Notes: generated from the sequence alone by a model not told the origin. A stretch of 64,000 bases of DNA from an uncultured Alphaproteobacteria bacterium (GCA_902511405.1 CABXEZ010000001.1:1-64000), one strand, 5' to 3'; positions 34,198 to 46,826 are shown, counted from the stretch's first letter. Made by a program: numbers and translations.

Positions 34198-34674
34198 CTT
34201 TTGAATAATATAATATTTTTTAAGTCTTAGAATTAGCTCTTTTATTGTAAGTTTGCTAACTGGATCCTTAAAATTTTTCAAAATATCTTGCATAGGCAGT
34301 AAAACAAAATCTCTTTCTGATGCTCTTGGATGAGGAATAGAGAGCTCTTGAATCTTAATGATTTTATAATCCCAAAATATAATGTCTAAATCTATTTTTC
34401 TAGGACCATTAATTATTCTTTTATTTTTTTTAAGTTTTCTTTCAATCAGCTGAATTTTATTAATTAACTCAATTGGTAATATTTCAGATTTCAAATGAAC
34501 CATCGTGTTATAAAAAAAATTTTGTTTTAAATAGCCATATGGTTTTGATTTATAAATATGGGCCATTTTAACAACTTGACCGATTTTTTTTAACTCCAAA
34601 ATAGCGTTTGAAAAATTATTTATATAGTTGCCAACATTAGTTCCAAGCGCAATATAATAATTAGTTGGATACAC
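34174..34674 (-). CDS. folK: HPPK (6-hydroxymethyl-7,8-dihydropterin pyrophosphokinase)
   Basis: A 166-residue HPPK. The N-terminal ALGTNVGNYINN, the substrate/ATP block GPRKIDLDIIFW near residue 93-104 and PHPRASERDFVLLPM near residue 113-127 are all diagnostic. It transfers pyrophosphate from ATP to the pterin before FolP acts. It overlaps folB by 14 bp upstream and faces the trpF-like gene at its end. It is the last gene of the folate operon. Confidence 0.93.
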   Translation of the reverse strand: MYPTNYYIALGTNVGNYINNFSNAILELKKIGQVVKMAHIYKSKPYGYLKQNFFYNTMVHLKSEILPIELINKIQLIERKLKKNKRIINGPRKIDLDIIFWDYKIIKIQELSIPHPRASERDFVLLPMQDILKNFKDPVSKLTIKELILRLKKYYIIQKLSYRNLL

Positions 34675-35005
34675 TTACAGTTTCTGACCCATAACGTTTA
34701 GCAACGGCTGTTTTATTAATTTTTATTTTGACATTCTTGATTTTAAATTTTTTTTCTATCATCAGAGATGAAGACATAATTAGTTTTTCAAGTGTATTAT
34801 ACTTTGACTCATTAATAAATTTTTTTAAAGATTTTGTGATATCCGAATAACTTTTAAGATTAGATATTTTTTCTAAGTTTTTATTTTTTTGAACACTGTA
34901 GCTAAAATTTAGAGTAACTTTAAGTAACTGCTTTATTTTTCTTTCTTCTGCAGTAATTCCAATATTTGCAAATATTTTTAGATTTTTAATTTCTACATCA
35001 AACAT
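34661..35005 (-). CDS. folB: Dihydroneopterin aldolase
   Basis: A 114-residue aldolase. EIKNLKIFANIGITAEERKIKQ near the start carries the pterin-binding Glu, and KINKTAVAKRYGSETVSV at the end carries the catalytic Lys region. It splits dihydroneopterin to the pterin aldehyde used by FolK. The 3' and 5' ends overlap folK (14 bp) and folP (13 bp). The residue mix is very Lys/Ile/Asn rich, as in the whole block. Confidence 0.88.
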   Translation of the reverse strand: MFDVEIKNLKIFANIGITAEERKIKQLLKVTLNFSYSVQKNKNLEKISNLKSYSDITKSLKKFINESKYNTLEKLIMSSSLMIEKKFKIKNVKIKINKTAVAKRYGSETVSVSN

Positions 35006-35811
35006 AATTTCTTATATACCTTAAGGGTTTGGTAAGTTTCTTTAACGTCATGCACTCTAAACATATTCACCCCTTTTTTATAGCAATAAAGTGCTGAGGC
35101 TATTGAGCCACCAAGGCGATGATTAACATCACTCTTGTCAATATTGCTGATCCAACTCTTCCGAGATGCACCCAATAAAACACCGCATTTTTTGATTTTA
35201 AATTGTTGAATATTTTGCATGATTTCAACGTTTTGTGAGAGATTTTTACCAAAACCAATGCCTGGATCAAACCAAATTTTAGAGTGGGGTATTTTATATT
35301 TATCGACTGTTTTGAGAGTTGTTTGAAAAAATTTTTTAATATCACTCACAACATTTTTATAAGAATTTACTTTAGATTGCATAATTTTTGGTGGGGCCGG
35401 GGTATGCATTAAGACTAAACCATTTTTAAATTTTTTAGTTAATTGAAACAAATCATTTGAACCTCCAAAAACATCATTGATGATATGCACACCATTCTCT
35501 AAGGCAAATTCTTGTGTTTCAATTTTAGAAGAGTCAATAGATATTAAAAATTTATCTTTAGGTAATTTTTTTAAAATTGGAGATAGTTTTCTAATTTCTT
35601 CTTTATAACTTATTGGATCACTTCCTGGTTTAGTGCTCTCCGCTCCTATATCAATAATTTGCGCCCCTTCTTCAATCATACTCTTTATAGACTTTAAAGC
35701 ATTAGAGGTTTTGTAATTCTTTCCACCGTCACTGAAAGAATCTTTAGTGACGTTACAAATTCCCATGATTACTGGTGATACAATAGAAAATTTATTTTTA
35801 TTAAATATCAT
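34993..35811 (-). CDS. folP: Dihydropteroate synthase
   Basis: A 272-residue TIM barrel joining pterin pyrophosphate and p-aminobenzoate. The IMGICNVTKDSFSDGGKN loop near residues 15-32 is the DHPS hallmark, with IDIGAESTKPG, then IWFDPGIGFGKN near residue 180 and LLGASRKSWIS near residue 217. It overlaps folB by 13 bp and pabC by 4 bp. The sulfonamide target site is recognisable. Composition is strongly A+T rich. Confidence 0.94.
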   Translation of the reverse strand: MIFNKNKFSIVSPVIMGICNVTKDSFSDGGKNYKTSNALKSIKSMIEEGAQIIDIGAESTKPGSDPISYKEEIRKLSPILKKLPKDKFLISIDSSKIETQEFALENGVHIINDVFGGSNDLFQLTKKFKNGLVLMHTPAPPKIMQSKVNSYKNVVSDIKKFFQTTLKTVDKYKIPHSKIWFDPGIGFGKNLSQNVEIMQNIQQFKIKKCGVLLGASRKSWISNIDKSDVNHRLGGSIASALYCYKKGVNMFRVHDVKETYQTLKVYKKLCLM

Positions 35812-36566
35812 AATTTTAATTGAGCTTCGTATATTGAAGAGAGTCTTTTAAACATTTTTGATGAAGAGCTAAACCATTTAATTTGAGGGATAGATGAAAC
35901 TTTAACTACACCTTTGCCAGAGCCAACCAACATTATTTCATCAGCTAACAAGAGATCTGCAAAAGTTATGGGTTTAAATTTATATTTATTTTTAAATTTT
36001 TTTAAAAAAAAATTCATTGTTATACCTTTATAATAATTACCTGTGGGAACAATCATCTGATTGTTTTTAATCATTATTAAATTTGTTGTAGAACCTTCAA
36101 GGATTATCTTTTTGTTATAAAATAAGATTTCTTCTTTTTGCATATCAATATCTTTTTGTAGAGATAATATTTTTTTATAGTGTAGATTTTTTACTCTTGC
36201 ATTAGTTCGTTGATAATTAGCAAGTTGGATTTGAAAATTATTACTTGGTGTTAGGCGAGATCGAAGAGATAAAGAGATTAAATTTTGTTTAACAGCAATT
36301 CTAAGAAGATGGTTAAATTTTTTTATATGTAATTGATGAGGAATTAACTCTAACAATTTTTTTTCAGTTAGAACAAAGTTTATATTTTGTTTTTTTAAAC
36401 TTAGATTTAACTGCGATAAGTGCTCTTTTAAAAAAATATATCGGGGACTACTTCCAACAACTCTGACTGTTGTAAAAACACCTTTTGACCCCCATAGATG
36501 ATCGTACTTAACCTTATTAAAGTTGTTAAAATTGTAGGACTTTTTGAATGAGAAATTTACCATCAA
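35808..36566 (-). CDS. pabC: Aminodeoxychorismate lyase-like (class IV PLP enzyme)
   Basis: A 252-residue class IV aminotransferase-fold protein that releases pyruvate to form p-aminobenzoate. The PLP lysine is likely in ARVKNLHYKK near residues 118-127, and ILEGSTTNLIM near residue 155 is the typical cofactor-binding EGSTSN motif. The first 41 bp overlap pabA. Sequence is divergent from E. coli PabC, but the position between pabA and folP supports the role. Start M1 or M2 cannot be separated. Confidence 0.82.
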   Translation of the reverse strand: MMVNFSFKKSYNFNNFNKVKYDHLWGSKGVFTTVRVVGSSPRYIFLKEHLSQLNLSLKKQNINFVLTEKKLLELIPHQLHIKKFNHLLRIAVKQNLISLSLRSRLTPSNNFQIQLANYQRTNARVKNLHYKKILSLQKDIDMQKEEILFYNKKIILEGSTTNLIMIKNNQMIVPTGNYYKGITMNFFLKKFKNKYKFKPITFADLLLADEIMLVGSGKGVVKVSSIPQIKWFSSSSKMFKRLSSIYEAQLKL

Positions 36567-37083
36567 CAGTTAAAAAAGAGTCTGGGTGAAATTGAAAACC
36601 ATATACATTATTAATAGTATCTTCTATGGCCATAGCAACATTAGATTCTACACATCTCATTGATATTTTTAATGACGAAGAATTGAAGGGCTCTTTCAGC
36701 TTAAGAGAGTGATAGCGGCCAGTTAAAAAAACCTTATTAGGCTTAAATAAAGAGCTTACTTTTAGAGCTTTAACTTTAGACTGATAACCATGATATATTT
36801 TTTTTTGAGGAACTATTTTTGCATTTTCCGCATATAATATTTGCTGAAAACCAAGGCAAATGCCTATAATTTTTTTCTTACCTTTATAATTCTTGTATAC
36901 TTTCTGTGTTTCCAGATAATTTGAGGGATTGCCAGGCCCTGGTGAAAAAATAATAATTTCAGATTTTTCTAATTGACGCCAATTAATATCATAGTAATTG
37001 GAAACATAAGTTGGGGCAAAGCCCTCTAAGAGATGAACAAGATTGTAAGTAAAAGAATCCTCGTGATCGATGACATAAATCAT
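36526..37083 (-). CDS. pabA: Aminodeoxychorismate synthase glutaminase subunit
   Basis: A 185-residue class I glutamine amidotransferase. N-terminus DHEDSFTYNLVHLLE, oxyanion SPGPGNPSN, catalytic Cys in IGICLGFQQI near residue 76, and the His in FQFHPDSF near residue 168. It supplies ammonia to the chorismate-binding subunit encoded just upstream, with a 4-bp overlap. A glutaminase like this could serve anthranilate synthase as well; the fol genes argue for p-aminobenzoate. Confidence 0.87.
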   Translation of the reverse strand: MIYVIDHEDSFTYNLVHLLEGFAPTYVSNYYDINWRQLEKSEIIIFSPGPGNPSNYLETQKVYKNYKGKKKIIGICLGFQQILYAENAKIVPQKKIYHGYQSKVKALKVSSLFKPNKVFLTGRYHSLKLKEPFNSSSLKISMRCVESNVAMAIEDTINNVYGFQFHPDSFLTVDGKFLIQKVLQF

Positions 37084-38291
37084 GTTTTAAATAAATCTAA
37101 AAGTGATTTCGCTTTAATATAATTTTCTTTATATTCTCTTTTGGGTTTGCTATCGATCACAACACCACTTGCAGCTGAAATTTCTGCTCGTTTTTTATAA
37201 TTTAAAATTGAGCGAATAATAATATTAAAACGCATGTCCCCGTTAGCATTTATATAACCAAAGCTACCTGTATAGATATTTCTATTTAATTTTTCACGAC
37301 CGTTAAGAAGTTTTATCGTATTTATTTTTGGACAACCAATAACAGATCCACCAGGCATCATGGCAGAGATAATATCATGATTAGTAATGTGCTTCTTGAG
37401 CTTACCTTTTATCTCAGTGACATAATGATAGAGATCCCTATACTGTTCAACAGTTTTTAATTTATTAATTTTCACCGTACCCGTGTTACATATACGTGAT
37501 AAATCATTTCGCTCCATATCAACAATCATATTGTGTTCTTTGCTCTCTTTTTCATTTTTCTTAAAAAAATTATTTGCAAATTTTTTGGTCATTTTTTTTG
37601 TTCGATTTAAAGTTCCAGCTATTGGTTTTGTAATTATAACATCTTTCTTTTTTTCAATCAGCGTCTCTGGGGAGCAGCTTATAATACTATAATCTTTATC
37701 TCTTATTAAAAAACTTTCTGGAGATTCATTAATGCTCATTAATTTCCAAAAAAAATTAACGGCATCAATGTTAGATTTATTTGAATAGGTTTGACAAATT
37801 TTAATTTGATAGGTTTCTCCTAATTTAATTTTTTTAGAAAAATGTTTAAACAAATTAGAATATTTTGATTCATCTAAATTCAAATTAAATTTTTTTTGAT
37901 AAAAATATTTATTTTCATATTTTGAAGTTTGTAATTGTCTAAAATTTTTTAATAAACTTTTAATAACTATATTTTTTCTAATTTTAATTATGGTCTGTGG
38001 TTTATACACAAGTCCTGGATAAAAATTTAAACTTTGTTGTTTAGGAATTTTAATTTTAATATTTTCGCATAAAAGTTGAAAACCAAAAAAACCAACATAA
38101 CAATTTAATTCCTTAATAGGAGATTTTGATTGTAAAGTTTTCTTATTAAGAAAATTTTTGAAATTCTTAGAATTTAAAGTGATCTTCTCTTTGAAATCAG
38201 TATAAACGTCGTATCCACCAATAGTTTTGTATATTATTAGTGGTTTATTTGATTGAAAAATCTTATTGAGGTATTCTTTATTGTTCAGCAC
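37080..38291 (-). CDS. pabB: Chorismate-binding component I, aminodeoxychorismate synthase-like
   Basis: A 403-residue chorismate-binding enzyme. C-terminal motifs are SCSPETLIEKK, TKPIAGTLNR near residue 225, IVDMERNDLSRIC, MMPGGSVIGCPKI near residue 315 and GDMRFNIIIRSI. The P-I-x-G-T motif has Ala, as in anthranilate synthase TrpE, and not the Lys nucleophile of E. coli PabB (PIKGT). The protein is shorter than E. coli PabB (453) or typical TrpE (about 500). It opens the operon with pabA, pabC, folP, folB and folK, which favours folate synthesis. Exact reaction stays open. Confidence 0.78.
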   Translation of the reverse strand: MLNNKEYLNKIFQSNKPLIIYKTIGGYDVYTDFKEKITLNSKNFKNFLNKKTLQSKSPIKELNCYVGFFGFQLLCENIKIKIPKQQSLNFYPGLVYKPQTIIKIRKNIVIKSLLKNFRQLQTSKYENKYFYQKKFNLNLDESKYSNLFKHFSKKIKLGETYQIKICQTYSNKSNIDAVNFFWKLMSINESPESFLIRDKDYSIISCSPETLIEKKKDVIITKPIAGTLNRTKKMTKKFANNFFKKNEKESKEHNMIVDMERNDLSRICNTGTVKINKLKTVEQYRDLYHYVTEIKGKLKKHITNHDIISAMMPGGSVIGCPKINTIKLLNGREKLNRNIYTGSFGYINANGDMRFNIIIRSILNYKKRAEISAASGVVIDSKPKREYKENYIKAKSLLDLFKT

Positions 38292-38319
38292 GTAAATCTA
38301 TTATAATTAGGTAAAATAT

Positions 38320-38742
38320 ATGAAACATACCTTTATTCAAAAAATTGTTTTTTTGCTTGTATTATTTTTCTCTAGCGTAGTTTTATCGCATGGGACACTC
38401 ATTATACCAAATGTAGAGCATGAAAAAGGATTCATTCATGTAGCTATATATGACTCACAAGATGCTTTTCTCAATGAAGATCAGGCAATTGAAGTAATTA
38501 GAAAAAAAGCAAGTAAAGGTAAAGTCACCGTGCCATTTTCAAAAATACACGAAGGTCAAATTGCGTTCGTAATATATCATGATGAAGATAATGATGGTGA
38601 ATTGAAGACAGGTCTTTTTTGGCGACCAAAAGAAGGCTTTGCTTTTAGCAACAATTACAATCCTAAAGGGCCTCCAAAGTTTAAAAAAGCTGCAATAATG
38701 TTAGAGCATGGAGTCCCGGTAGAAATAGAGTTGAATTATTAA
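38320..38742 (+). CDS. Exported DUF2141 family protein
   Basis: A 140-residue secreted protein with a signal peptide at residues 1-23 (IVFLLVLFFSSVVLSHG). The DUF2141 core is GFIHVAIYDSQDAFLNEDQAI, FVIYHDEDNDGELKTGLFW and EGFAFSNNYNPKGPPKFKKAAIML, an Ig-like beta domain of unknown function found in periplasmic proteins. It is divergent from pabB by 28 bp and precedes cysS by 13 bp. The DEDNDGE stretch may bind calcium. Confidence 0.85.
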   Translation: MKHTFIQKIVFLLVLFFSSVVLSHGTLIIPNVEHEKGFIHVAIYDSQDAFLNEDQAIEVIRKKASKGKVTVPFSKIHEGQIAFVIYHDEDNDGELKTGLFWRPKEGFAFSNNYNPKGPPKFKKAAIMLEHGVPVEIELNY

Positions 38743-38755
38743 ACACTCTTAATTT

Positions 38756-40138
38756 ATGGTCTTAAAAATTCATAACACACTAACTGGAACTAAAGAAATT
38801 TTTAAACCTGTAGATGAAAGCCATGTCAGAGTCTATGCTTGTGGACCAACGGTTTATAACTTTGCTCATATTGGTAATGCAAGAATGGCAGTTGCTAATG
38901 ATCTCTTAATAAATGTTTTGCGAACACAATTTAAAAAAGTTACCTATGTTTCTAATATCACCGATATTGATGATAAAATTATAGAAGCAGCGCATGAGCT
39001 CAATGAGCCTATAAAAAATTTAACAACAAAATATACAAAAATTTATAACGAAGATATGGGCTATCTTAATGTGCAGCTTCCTGATGTTCAGCCACGAGCA
39101 ACTGATCATATTAAAGAAATGATAGATCTTATTACAAAATTAATAGAGGGTGGTAACGCATATGAAAAAAATGGTCATGTATTATTTCATGTTCCAAGCT
39201 ATTCAAAATATGGTGTTCTATCAAAAAGAAATAGGGATGAACAAATTGCTGGTAGTAGAGTTGAGGTAGCACCTTTCAAGAAAGATCCAGCTGATTTTAT
39301 TTTATGGAAACCCTCACCTGATCCTATGCCTGGTTGGCAGTCACCCTGGGGGTTTGGTCGACCAGGTTGGCACTTAGAGTGTTCAGCGATGTCTGAAAAA
39401 ACATTAGGACTTCCATTTGATATTCATAGTGGTGGAATGGATTTAGTTTTTCCACATCATGAAAATGAGATTGCCCAAACTTGCTCATTACACAAAAATC
39501 ATGACCCTGATAATTTTGCACACTTTTGGTTTCATAATGGTTTTGTAAATGTTGAGGGAGAGAAAATGTCAAAATCAATTGGTAATATTCGATTAGTTCA
39601 CGATTTAAAAAATCAGTACAGTGGGGAAGTTTTAAGATTAACTCTTTTATCTGCTCATTACAGACAGCCACTTAACTGGACAAAAGAAATAATAGAACAA
39701 AACAGTAAAATGTTGGATCGTCTTTATCGCTCTCTAAAAGATCTGCAAGATATAGAATTAACTTCAGAAACTTTAACGAATGACGTTATGGAAAGCTTAT
39801 TAGATGATTTAAATACCCCTAAATTACTTGCCAATCTTAATACTTTGACAAATAAATTGTCCTCGGCCAATAAAGATGAAAAAATTAATATCAAAAATAA
39901 TCTCATCGCAGCTGGAAAACTTCTAGGGATACTAAGAGAAGACCCTGATGTATGGCTTGGTTACAATCAATCGTCAAATCCTGAAAAAGAAGAAATAGAA
40001 GGGTTGATAAATCAACGTAATGAAGCTAGACGCGACAAAGATTTTAAACTGGCAGATGAAATTAGAGACAAACTCAAAATAAAAGGTATTGAAATAGAAG
40101 ATACAAATAACGGGACTATTTGGCGAAAAGACTCATGA
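38756..40138 (+). CDS. cysS: Cysteinyl-tRNA synthetase
   Basis: A 460-residue class I synthetase. The [16 protein letters not shown] segment includes the HIGH-type motif near residue 40. The zinc/cysteine site appears in GWHLECSAM near residue 208 and HHENEIAQ near residue 237. KMSKSIGN near residue 270 is the KMSKS loop. It charges tRNA-Cys. It overlaps thrS by 4 bp (ATGA), so the two synthetases are coupled. Confidence 0.97.
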   Translation: MVLKIHNTLTGTKEIFKPVDESHVRVYACGPTVYNFAHIGNARMAVANDLLINVLRTQFKKVTYVSNITDIDDKIIEAAHELNEPIKNLTTKYTKIYNEDMGYLNVQLPDVQPRATDHIKEMIDLITKLIEGGNAYEKNGHVLFHVPSYSKYGVLSKRNRDEQIAGSRVEVAPFKKDPADFILWKPSPDPMPGWQSPWGFGRPGWHLECSAMSEKTLGLPFDIHSGGMDLVFPHHENEIAQTCSLHKNHDPDNFAHFWFHNGFVNVEGEKMSKSIGNIRLVHDLKNQYSGEVLRLTLLSAHYRQPLNWTKEIIEQNSKMLDRLYRSLKDLQDIELTSETLTNDVMESLLDDLNTPKLLANLNTLTNKLSSANKDEKINIKNNLIAAGKLLGILREDPDVWLGYNQSSNPEKEEIEGLINQRNEARRDKDFKLADEIRDKLKIKGIEIEDTNNGTIWRKDS

Positions 40139-42060
40139 GCGATAATATTACAATTACTTTTCCAGATGGAAATACAAAATCAGTAGAAAGGGGTATCTCT
40201 GGCTTAGATCTTGCAAATCAAATATCTAAATCTCTAGCTAAAGAGTCGGTGGCAATCCAAATTGATGGAAAAATTTCTGACCTTTCATTAGAGCTAAATC
40301 GTGATTGTAAGGTTGTTATAATTAAAAGAGAAAATAATGAAGCTCTAGATATTATTAGACATGATTGCGCACATGTTATGGCTGAAGCAGTGCAATCCCT
40401 TTTTCCTGGAACACAAGTAACTATTGGGCCATCAATTGAAAATGGTTTCTATTATGACTTTGCATGCAAAGAACCTTTTACTCTCTCTGATCTACCCAAG
40501 ATTGAAAAGAAAATGCACGAGATTATCAATAGAGGTGAAAAATTTACCAGAGAAGTTTGGTCGCGTGATGAAGCAATAAACTTTTTTAAAGAAAAAGGTG
40601 AAGAATATAAAGTTGAACTAATTAAAGATTTAGACTCTGATGAAGAAATAACAATATATAAACAAGGTGATTGGCTTGATCTTTGTCGTGGTCCTCACAT
40701 GATAAGCACTAAACAGATTGGTAAAGGTTTTAAATTAATGAAAGTAGCTGGTGCATATTGGCGAGGCGACTCTAATAATGCAATGCTAACTCGAATCTAC
40801 GGAACTGCATGGCGAAACGAGAAGGAACTAGAAAATCACTTACATCAAATTGAAGAAGCAGAAAAAAGAGATCACCGTAAACTTGGAAAAGAGATGGATT
40901 TATTTCATTTTCAAGAAGAGGCTCCTGGAGCTGTATTTTGGCATCCTAAAGGATGGAAATTATTTCAATCTTTAATAAACTATATGCGAAGCAGACAAGA
41001 TAGGGCGGGGTATGTAGAGACTAATACACCTGATATGATGGATAAATCTCTTTGGGAAACTTCTGGTCATTGGGACAAGTTTAGTGACATGATGTTTAGA
41101 ACTGAAGCAAAAGATGACAAAATATATGCAATCAAACCAATGAATTGTCCTGGTGCTGTTGAGATTTTTAAACAAGGATTAAAAAGTTATCGTGAACTTC
41201 CATTTTTATTAGCTGAATTTGGAAAAGTTCATCGCTATGAACCTTCAGGGGCGTTACATGGGCTAATGCGTGTTAGAGCTTTTACGCAAGATGATGCACA
41301 TATTTTTTGTACTGAAGACCAAATTACAGAACAAAGTAAAATTGTTTGTGATCTTATACTGAGTATTTATAAAGATTTTGGCTTTAATGATGTCAGAATA
41401 AAATTTTCAGATAGACCTGAAAAGCGCGTCGGTGAAGATGCTGTTTGGGACAAAGCAGAAAAAGCATTGATGCAAGCGATGGAAGCTACAGGTCTTGAAT
41501 ATACTCTCAATCCAGGAGAGGGAGCATTTTATGGCCCAAAACTTGAGTTTGTCTTGCGAGATGCAATTGGACGTGATTGGCAGTGTGGCACACTTCAGGT
41601 TGACTTAAACTTACCTGGCAGGCTTGGGGCTAATTATGTTGCTGAGGACGGTCAAAAGAAAGTTCCTGTCATGTTGCACAGAGCTCTTTTTGGTTCCTTA
41701 GAAAGATTTACAGGAATATTAATAGAGCACTATGCAGGACACTTACCTTTATGGTTATCGCCTACTCAAATTGTAGTTACAACAATTACATCTGAGTCGG
41801 ATAACTATGCTTTTGATGTTAAAGAACAGTTGTCTAAAAATGGTCTGCGTGCAGAAGCAGATATTAGAAATGAAAAAATTGGTTATAAAATTCGCGAACA
41901 TAGTAATGCTAAAATACCTGTCATTCTTGCTGTAGGAAAAAAAGAGGCAGAAGAAAAAACTGTATCTGTTAGACGTTTAGGAAGTCAAAATACTACTGTT
42001 GTAAAACTTGATGAATTAATAAATGATCTAAAAAAAGAATCACTTTCACCTATTGATTAG
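40135..42060 (+). CDS. thrS: Threonyl-tRNA synthetase
   Basis: A 641-residue class II synthetase from the ATG at 40135, which overlaps the cysS stop (ATGA). A TTG five codons earlier is an unlikely start. It has a TGS domain (residues 1-60), an editing domain with [12 protein letters not shown] near residue 75 and the LCRGPHM block near residue 183, a catalytic core with GCP-type KPMNCPGAV near residue 340 and [16 protein letters not shown], and a C-terminal anticodon-binding domain. Complete and typical in length. Confidence 0.97.
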   Translation: MSDNITITFPDGNTKSVERGISGLDLANQISKSLAKESVAIQIDGKISDLSLELNRDCKVVIIKRENNEALDIIRHDCAHVMAEAVQSLFPGTQVTIGPSIENGFYYDFACKEPFTLSDLPKIEKKMHEIINRGEKFTREVWSRDEAINFFKEKGEEYKVELIKDLDSDEEITIYKQGDWLDLCRGPHMISTKQIGKGFKLMKVAGAYWRGDSNNAMLTRIYGTAWRNEKELENHLHQIEEAEKRDHRKLGKEMDLFHFQEEAPGAVFWHPKGWKLFQSLINYMRSRQDRAGYVETNTPDMMDKSLWETSGHWDKFSDMMFRTEAKDDKIYAIKPMNCPGAVEIFKQGLKSYRELPFLLAEFGKVHRYEPSGALHGLMRVRAFTQDDAHIFCTEDQITEQSKIVCDLILSIYKDFGFNDVRIKFSDRPEKRVGEDAVWDKAEKALMQAMEATGLEYTLNPGEGAFYGPKLEFVLRDAIGRDWQCGTLQVDLNLPGRLGANYVAEDGQKKVPVMLHRALFGSLERFTGILIEHYAGHLPLWLSPTQIVVTTITSESDNYAFDVKEQLSKNGLRAEADIRNEKIGYKIREHSNAKIPVILAVGKKEAEEKTVSVRRLGSQNTTVVKLDELINDLKKESLSPID

Positions 42061-42061
42061 C

Positions 42062-43066
42062 ATGTCAGATTTTAATATGGGTCAATTTCCAACTACGCGA
42101 TTAAGAAGACTTCGTATGAAAGAATTTTCACGAAGAATGATTAGTGAAAATAATTTATCAGTAAATGATTTGATTTGGCCTTTATTTGTCTGTGAGGGAA
42201 GCGATGTTGTAGAAAAAATTAACTCAATGCCTGGTGTTTCCAGATATTCTATTAATAATATTCTAAAAGAATTAGAAACTGCTGTTAAATTAAAAATACC
42301 TGCAGTTGCACTATTTCCTCAAATTGATAGTGCATTAAAAGATGAGAGCGGCTCTCAGGCTATTGATGAAAATAATTTAATTTGCCGAACAATTAAATCA
42401 ATTAAAAAAAACTTTCCTGATCTTGGGGTTATTTGTGACGTTGCATTAGATCCTTTTACTAGTCATGGACATGATGGATTAATTGTAAATGATATAGTTG
42501 ATAATGATGCAACGCTTGAAATTTTAGAGAAACAAGCCCTTGTTCAAGCGCATGCCGGATGTGATATTATTGCGCCATCAGATATGATGGATGGCAGAGT
42601 TGGAAGAATAAGAAGTATGCTTGAAAAAAATAATTTTCATAACACTTTAATACTTTCTTACGCAGCAAAATATGCGTCAAAATTTTATGGTCCATTTAGA
42701 GATGCAATTAGTTCTTCGGGAAATTTAAAAGGTGGGAGTAAATCTACCTACCAAATGGATATTGCAAATAGCGATGAAGCCTTAAGAGAGATTGCTTTAG
42801 ATATTAAAGAAGGAGCTGACATGGTGATGATTAAACCTGGCATGCCTTATCTCGATATAATTCAAAGAGTAAAAACAGAATTTAATATTCCTACTTTCGC
42901 TTATCAGGTGTCTGGTGAATACTCTATGATCAAAGGTGCAATAGATAATAATTGGCTAGACTCCAAGGTTATAAAAGAATCTCTTTTATCATTTAAAAGA
43001 GCTGGTGCTGATGGTATCTTAACCTATTTTGCAAAAGAGATTGCTGAGGAATTAAATAATGAGTGA
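42062..43066 (+). CDS. hemB: Delta-aminolevulinic acid dehydratase (porphobilinogen synthase)
   Basis: A 334-residue enzyme joining two ALA molecules for heme. The start is ATG at 42062, one base after the thrS stop; a TTG three codons earlier overlaps thrS and is less likely. Schiff-base lysines appear in [13 protein letters not shown] near residue 200 and [12 protein letters not shown] near residue 255. The metal-site segment [14 protein letters not shown] lacks the three zinc Cys of E. coli HemB, so it is the Mg-dependent alphaproteobacterial type. It overlaps hisI by 8 bp. Confidence 0.95.
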   Translation: MSDFNMGQFPTTRLRRLRMKEFSRRMISENNLSVNDLIWPLFVCEGSDVVEKINSMPGVSRYSINNILKELETAVKLKIPAVALFPQIDSALKDESGSQAIDENNLICRTIKSIKKNFPDLGVICDVALDPFTSHGHDGLIVNDIVDNDATLEILEKQALVQAHAGCDIIAPSDMMDGRVGRIRSMLEKNNFHNTLILSYAAKYASKFYGPFRDAISSSGNLKGGSKSTYQMDIANSDEALREIALDIKEGADMVMIKPGMPYLDIIQRVKTEFNIPTFAYQVSGEYSMIKGAIDNNWLDSKVIKESLLSFKRAGADGILTYFAKEIAEELNNE

Positions 43067-43532
43067 TATTAATTTTGAACAAAGAAAAACAATTGAGCAA
43101 GTTGAGGAGTCTACTGAATTAGCTCCTAAGTTTGATAGAGATGGACTTATACCAGTTGTAACAACTGATTTTAATTCGGGGGAAGTCTTAATGCAGGGCT
43201 ACATGAATGTGGAGGCATTTAAAAAAACAATCTCATTAGGTGAAGCTGTTTATTATTCACGCAGTAGAGAAACTTTATGGCATAAAGGTAAGACAAGCGG
43301 ACTTGTTCAAAAAATAAAAGAAATTAGAATTGATGATGATCAAGACTGTGTATGGTTGCGTGTAGATGTTCAAGGTGGAGCTAGTTGTCATGTAGGATAT
43401 AGATCTTGTTTTTATAGAAGTATTCCTTTTGGAGATAAAAGTGGATCAACTGTTTTAAAGTTTGAAGAAAAAGAAAAAGTATTTGACCCAAAAGAAGTCT
43501 ATGGAGATGCTCCTAATCCTACAAAACTATAA
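43059..43532 (+). CDS. hisI: Phosphoribosyl-AMP cyclohydrolase
   Basis: A 157-residue enzyme of histidine synthesis, opening the adenine ring of phosphoribosyl-AMP. Metal ligands are in [24 protein letters not shown] near residue 108-132, and [16 protein letters not shown] near residue 67 binds substrate. It overlaps hemB by 8 bp. No other his gene is nearby. It is not fused to HisE. Length is normal for the alphaproteobacterial form. Confidence 0.95.
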   Translation: MSDINFEQRKTIEQVEESTELAPKFDRDGLIPVVTTDFNSGEVLMQGYMNVEAFKKTISLGEAVYYSRSRETLWHKGKTSGLVQKIKEIRIDDDQDCVWLRVDVQGGASCHVGYRSCFYRSIPFGDKSGSTVLKFEEKEKVFDPKEVYGDAPNPTKL

Positions 43533-43577
43533 TCTTATTTACAATCAACTATAAATGCCTAAACCAATAAACAAGAT

Positions 43578-44168
43578 ATGGAATCAAAACTAAAATTTAT
43601 TGAAACAAGTAAATTACCAACAGATGTAGGAGAATTTACAGTCCATGCATTTACAGATGAAAAAGACTCCAAGGATCATCTAGCAATTGGCATGGGAGAC
43701 TTGTTAACAAATGAACCAGTTTTGAGCAGAATACACTCTCAATGTATAACTGGAGAATCTTTTTTTAGTATGCGTTGCGATTGCCGCTATCAATTAACTG
43801 AATCACTTACACAAATTGCAGAAAAAGGACGTGGGGTAGTTTTCTATTTACAACAAGAAGGTAGGGGAATTGGCTTATCAAATAAAATCAGAGCTTATAA
43901 CCTTCAAGACAAAGGCTTTGATACAGTAGAGGCAAATCATCAATTGGGTTTTAAAGAAGATGAAAGAGGATATGGAATAGTATCTGATATGATTAATTTT
44001 CTTGGAATAAAAACGGTTGATTTAATGACAAACAATCCAAAAAAACTAAAAGCTCTTGAGGCTATGGGCATTGTTGTTAATCAGCGAGTACCTCTTTACT
44101 CAAGTACAAACAAATATAATGAAAAATATATATCAACAAAAGTTAAAAAGCTTGGTCACTTAATATAA
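43578..44168 (+). CDS. ribA: GTP cyclohydrolase II
   Basis: A 196-residue enzyme starting riboflavin synthesis from GTP. The zinc site is HSQCITGESFFSMRCDC near residues 52-68. Nucleotide-binding YLQQEGRGIGLSNKIRAYNLQDKG near residues 93-116 and TNNPKKLKALEAMGI near residue 155 match the family. It is single-domain, without a RibB fusion. It sits 45 bp after hisI. Confidence 0.95.
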   Translation: MESKLKFIETSKLPTDVGEFTVHAFTDEKDSKDHLAIGMGDLLTNEPVLSRIHSQCITGESFFSMRCDCRYQLTESLTQIAEKGRGVVFYLQQEGRGIGLSNKIRAYNLQDKGFDTVEANHQLGFKEDERGYGIVSDMINFLGIKTVDLMTNNPKKLKALEAMGIVVNQRVPLYSSTNKYNEKYISTKVKKLGHLI

Positions 44169-44181
44169 TTTCCAGTTTATT

Positions 44182-44598
44182 ATGACTGTTATTCAACATT
44201 TAATTAAAGAATTAAAAATGATTGCTCATCCTGAAGGTGGTCACTTCTCTGAGTCATTTCGTGATGAAAATAATAATGTAAGTTTAATTTATTATATGCT
44301 CCAAAAAGATGAGTGGTCACATTGGCACCGCTTAACAAAAAATGAAATATTACATTTTTACAAGGGTGACCCACTTACTATTTATATATCAAAAGACGGC
44401 ATTAATTTTACATCGATCATATTAGGAGAAAATAATAATTTTCACTTAGTGGTTGAAGCTAATAACTGGTTTGCAATGCAATCAAATGGTAAATATAGTT
44501 TAATTGGCTGTACAGTTGCACCTGGTTTTGATTATGCTGACTTTGAATTAGCGCCCTCAGATTGGAAACCAAAAAAATTCACATTAAAATTAAAATAA
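44182..44598 (+). CDS. DUF985 cupin protein
   Basis: A 138-residue single cupin of the DUF985 group. LIKELKMIAHPEGGHFSESFRD near the start and the cupin motif HWHRLTKNEILHFYKGDPLTI near residue 45-65 are diagnostic, with WFAMQSNGKYSLIGCTVAPGFDYADFEL near residue 95. Function is unknown; relatives bind small carbohydrates or nucleotide sugars. It follows ribA by 13 bp and may be co-transcribed with it. Confidence 0.85.
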   Translation: MTVIQHLIKELKMIAHPEGGHFSESFRDENNNVSLIYYMLQKDEWSHWHRLTKNEILHFYKGDPLTIYISKDGINFTSIILGENNNFHLVVEANNWFAMQSNGKYSLIGCTVAPGFDYADFELAPSDWKPKKFTLKLK

Positions 44599-44630
44599 TT
44601 ATTCAATTCTGACTTGTTTTTCTTTGCTTT

Positions 44631-46809
<2,179 letters not shown>

Positions 46810-46826
46810 TTAACTTTTTTATAAAG

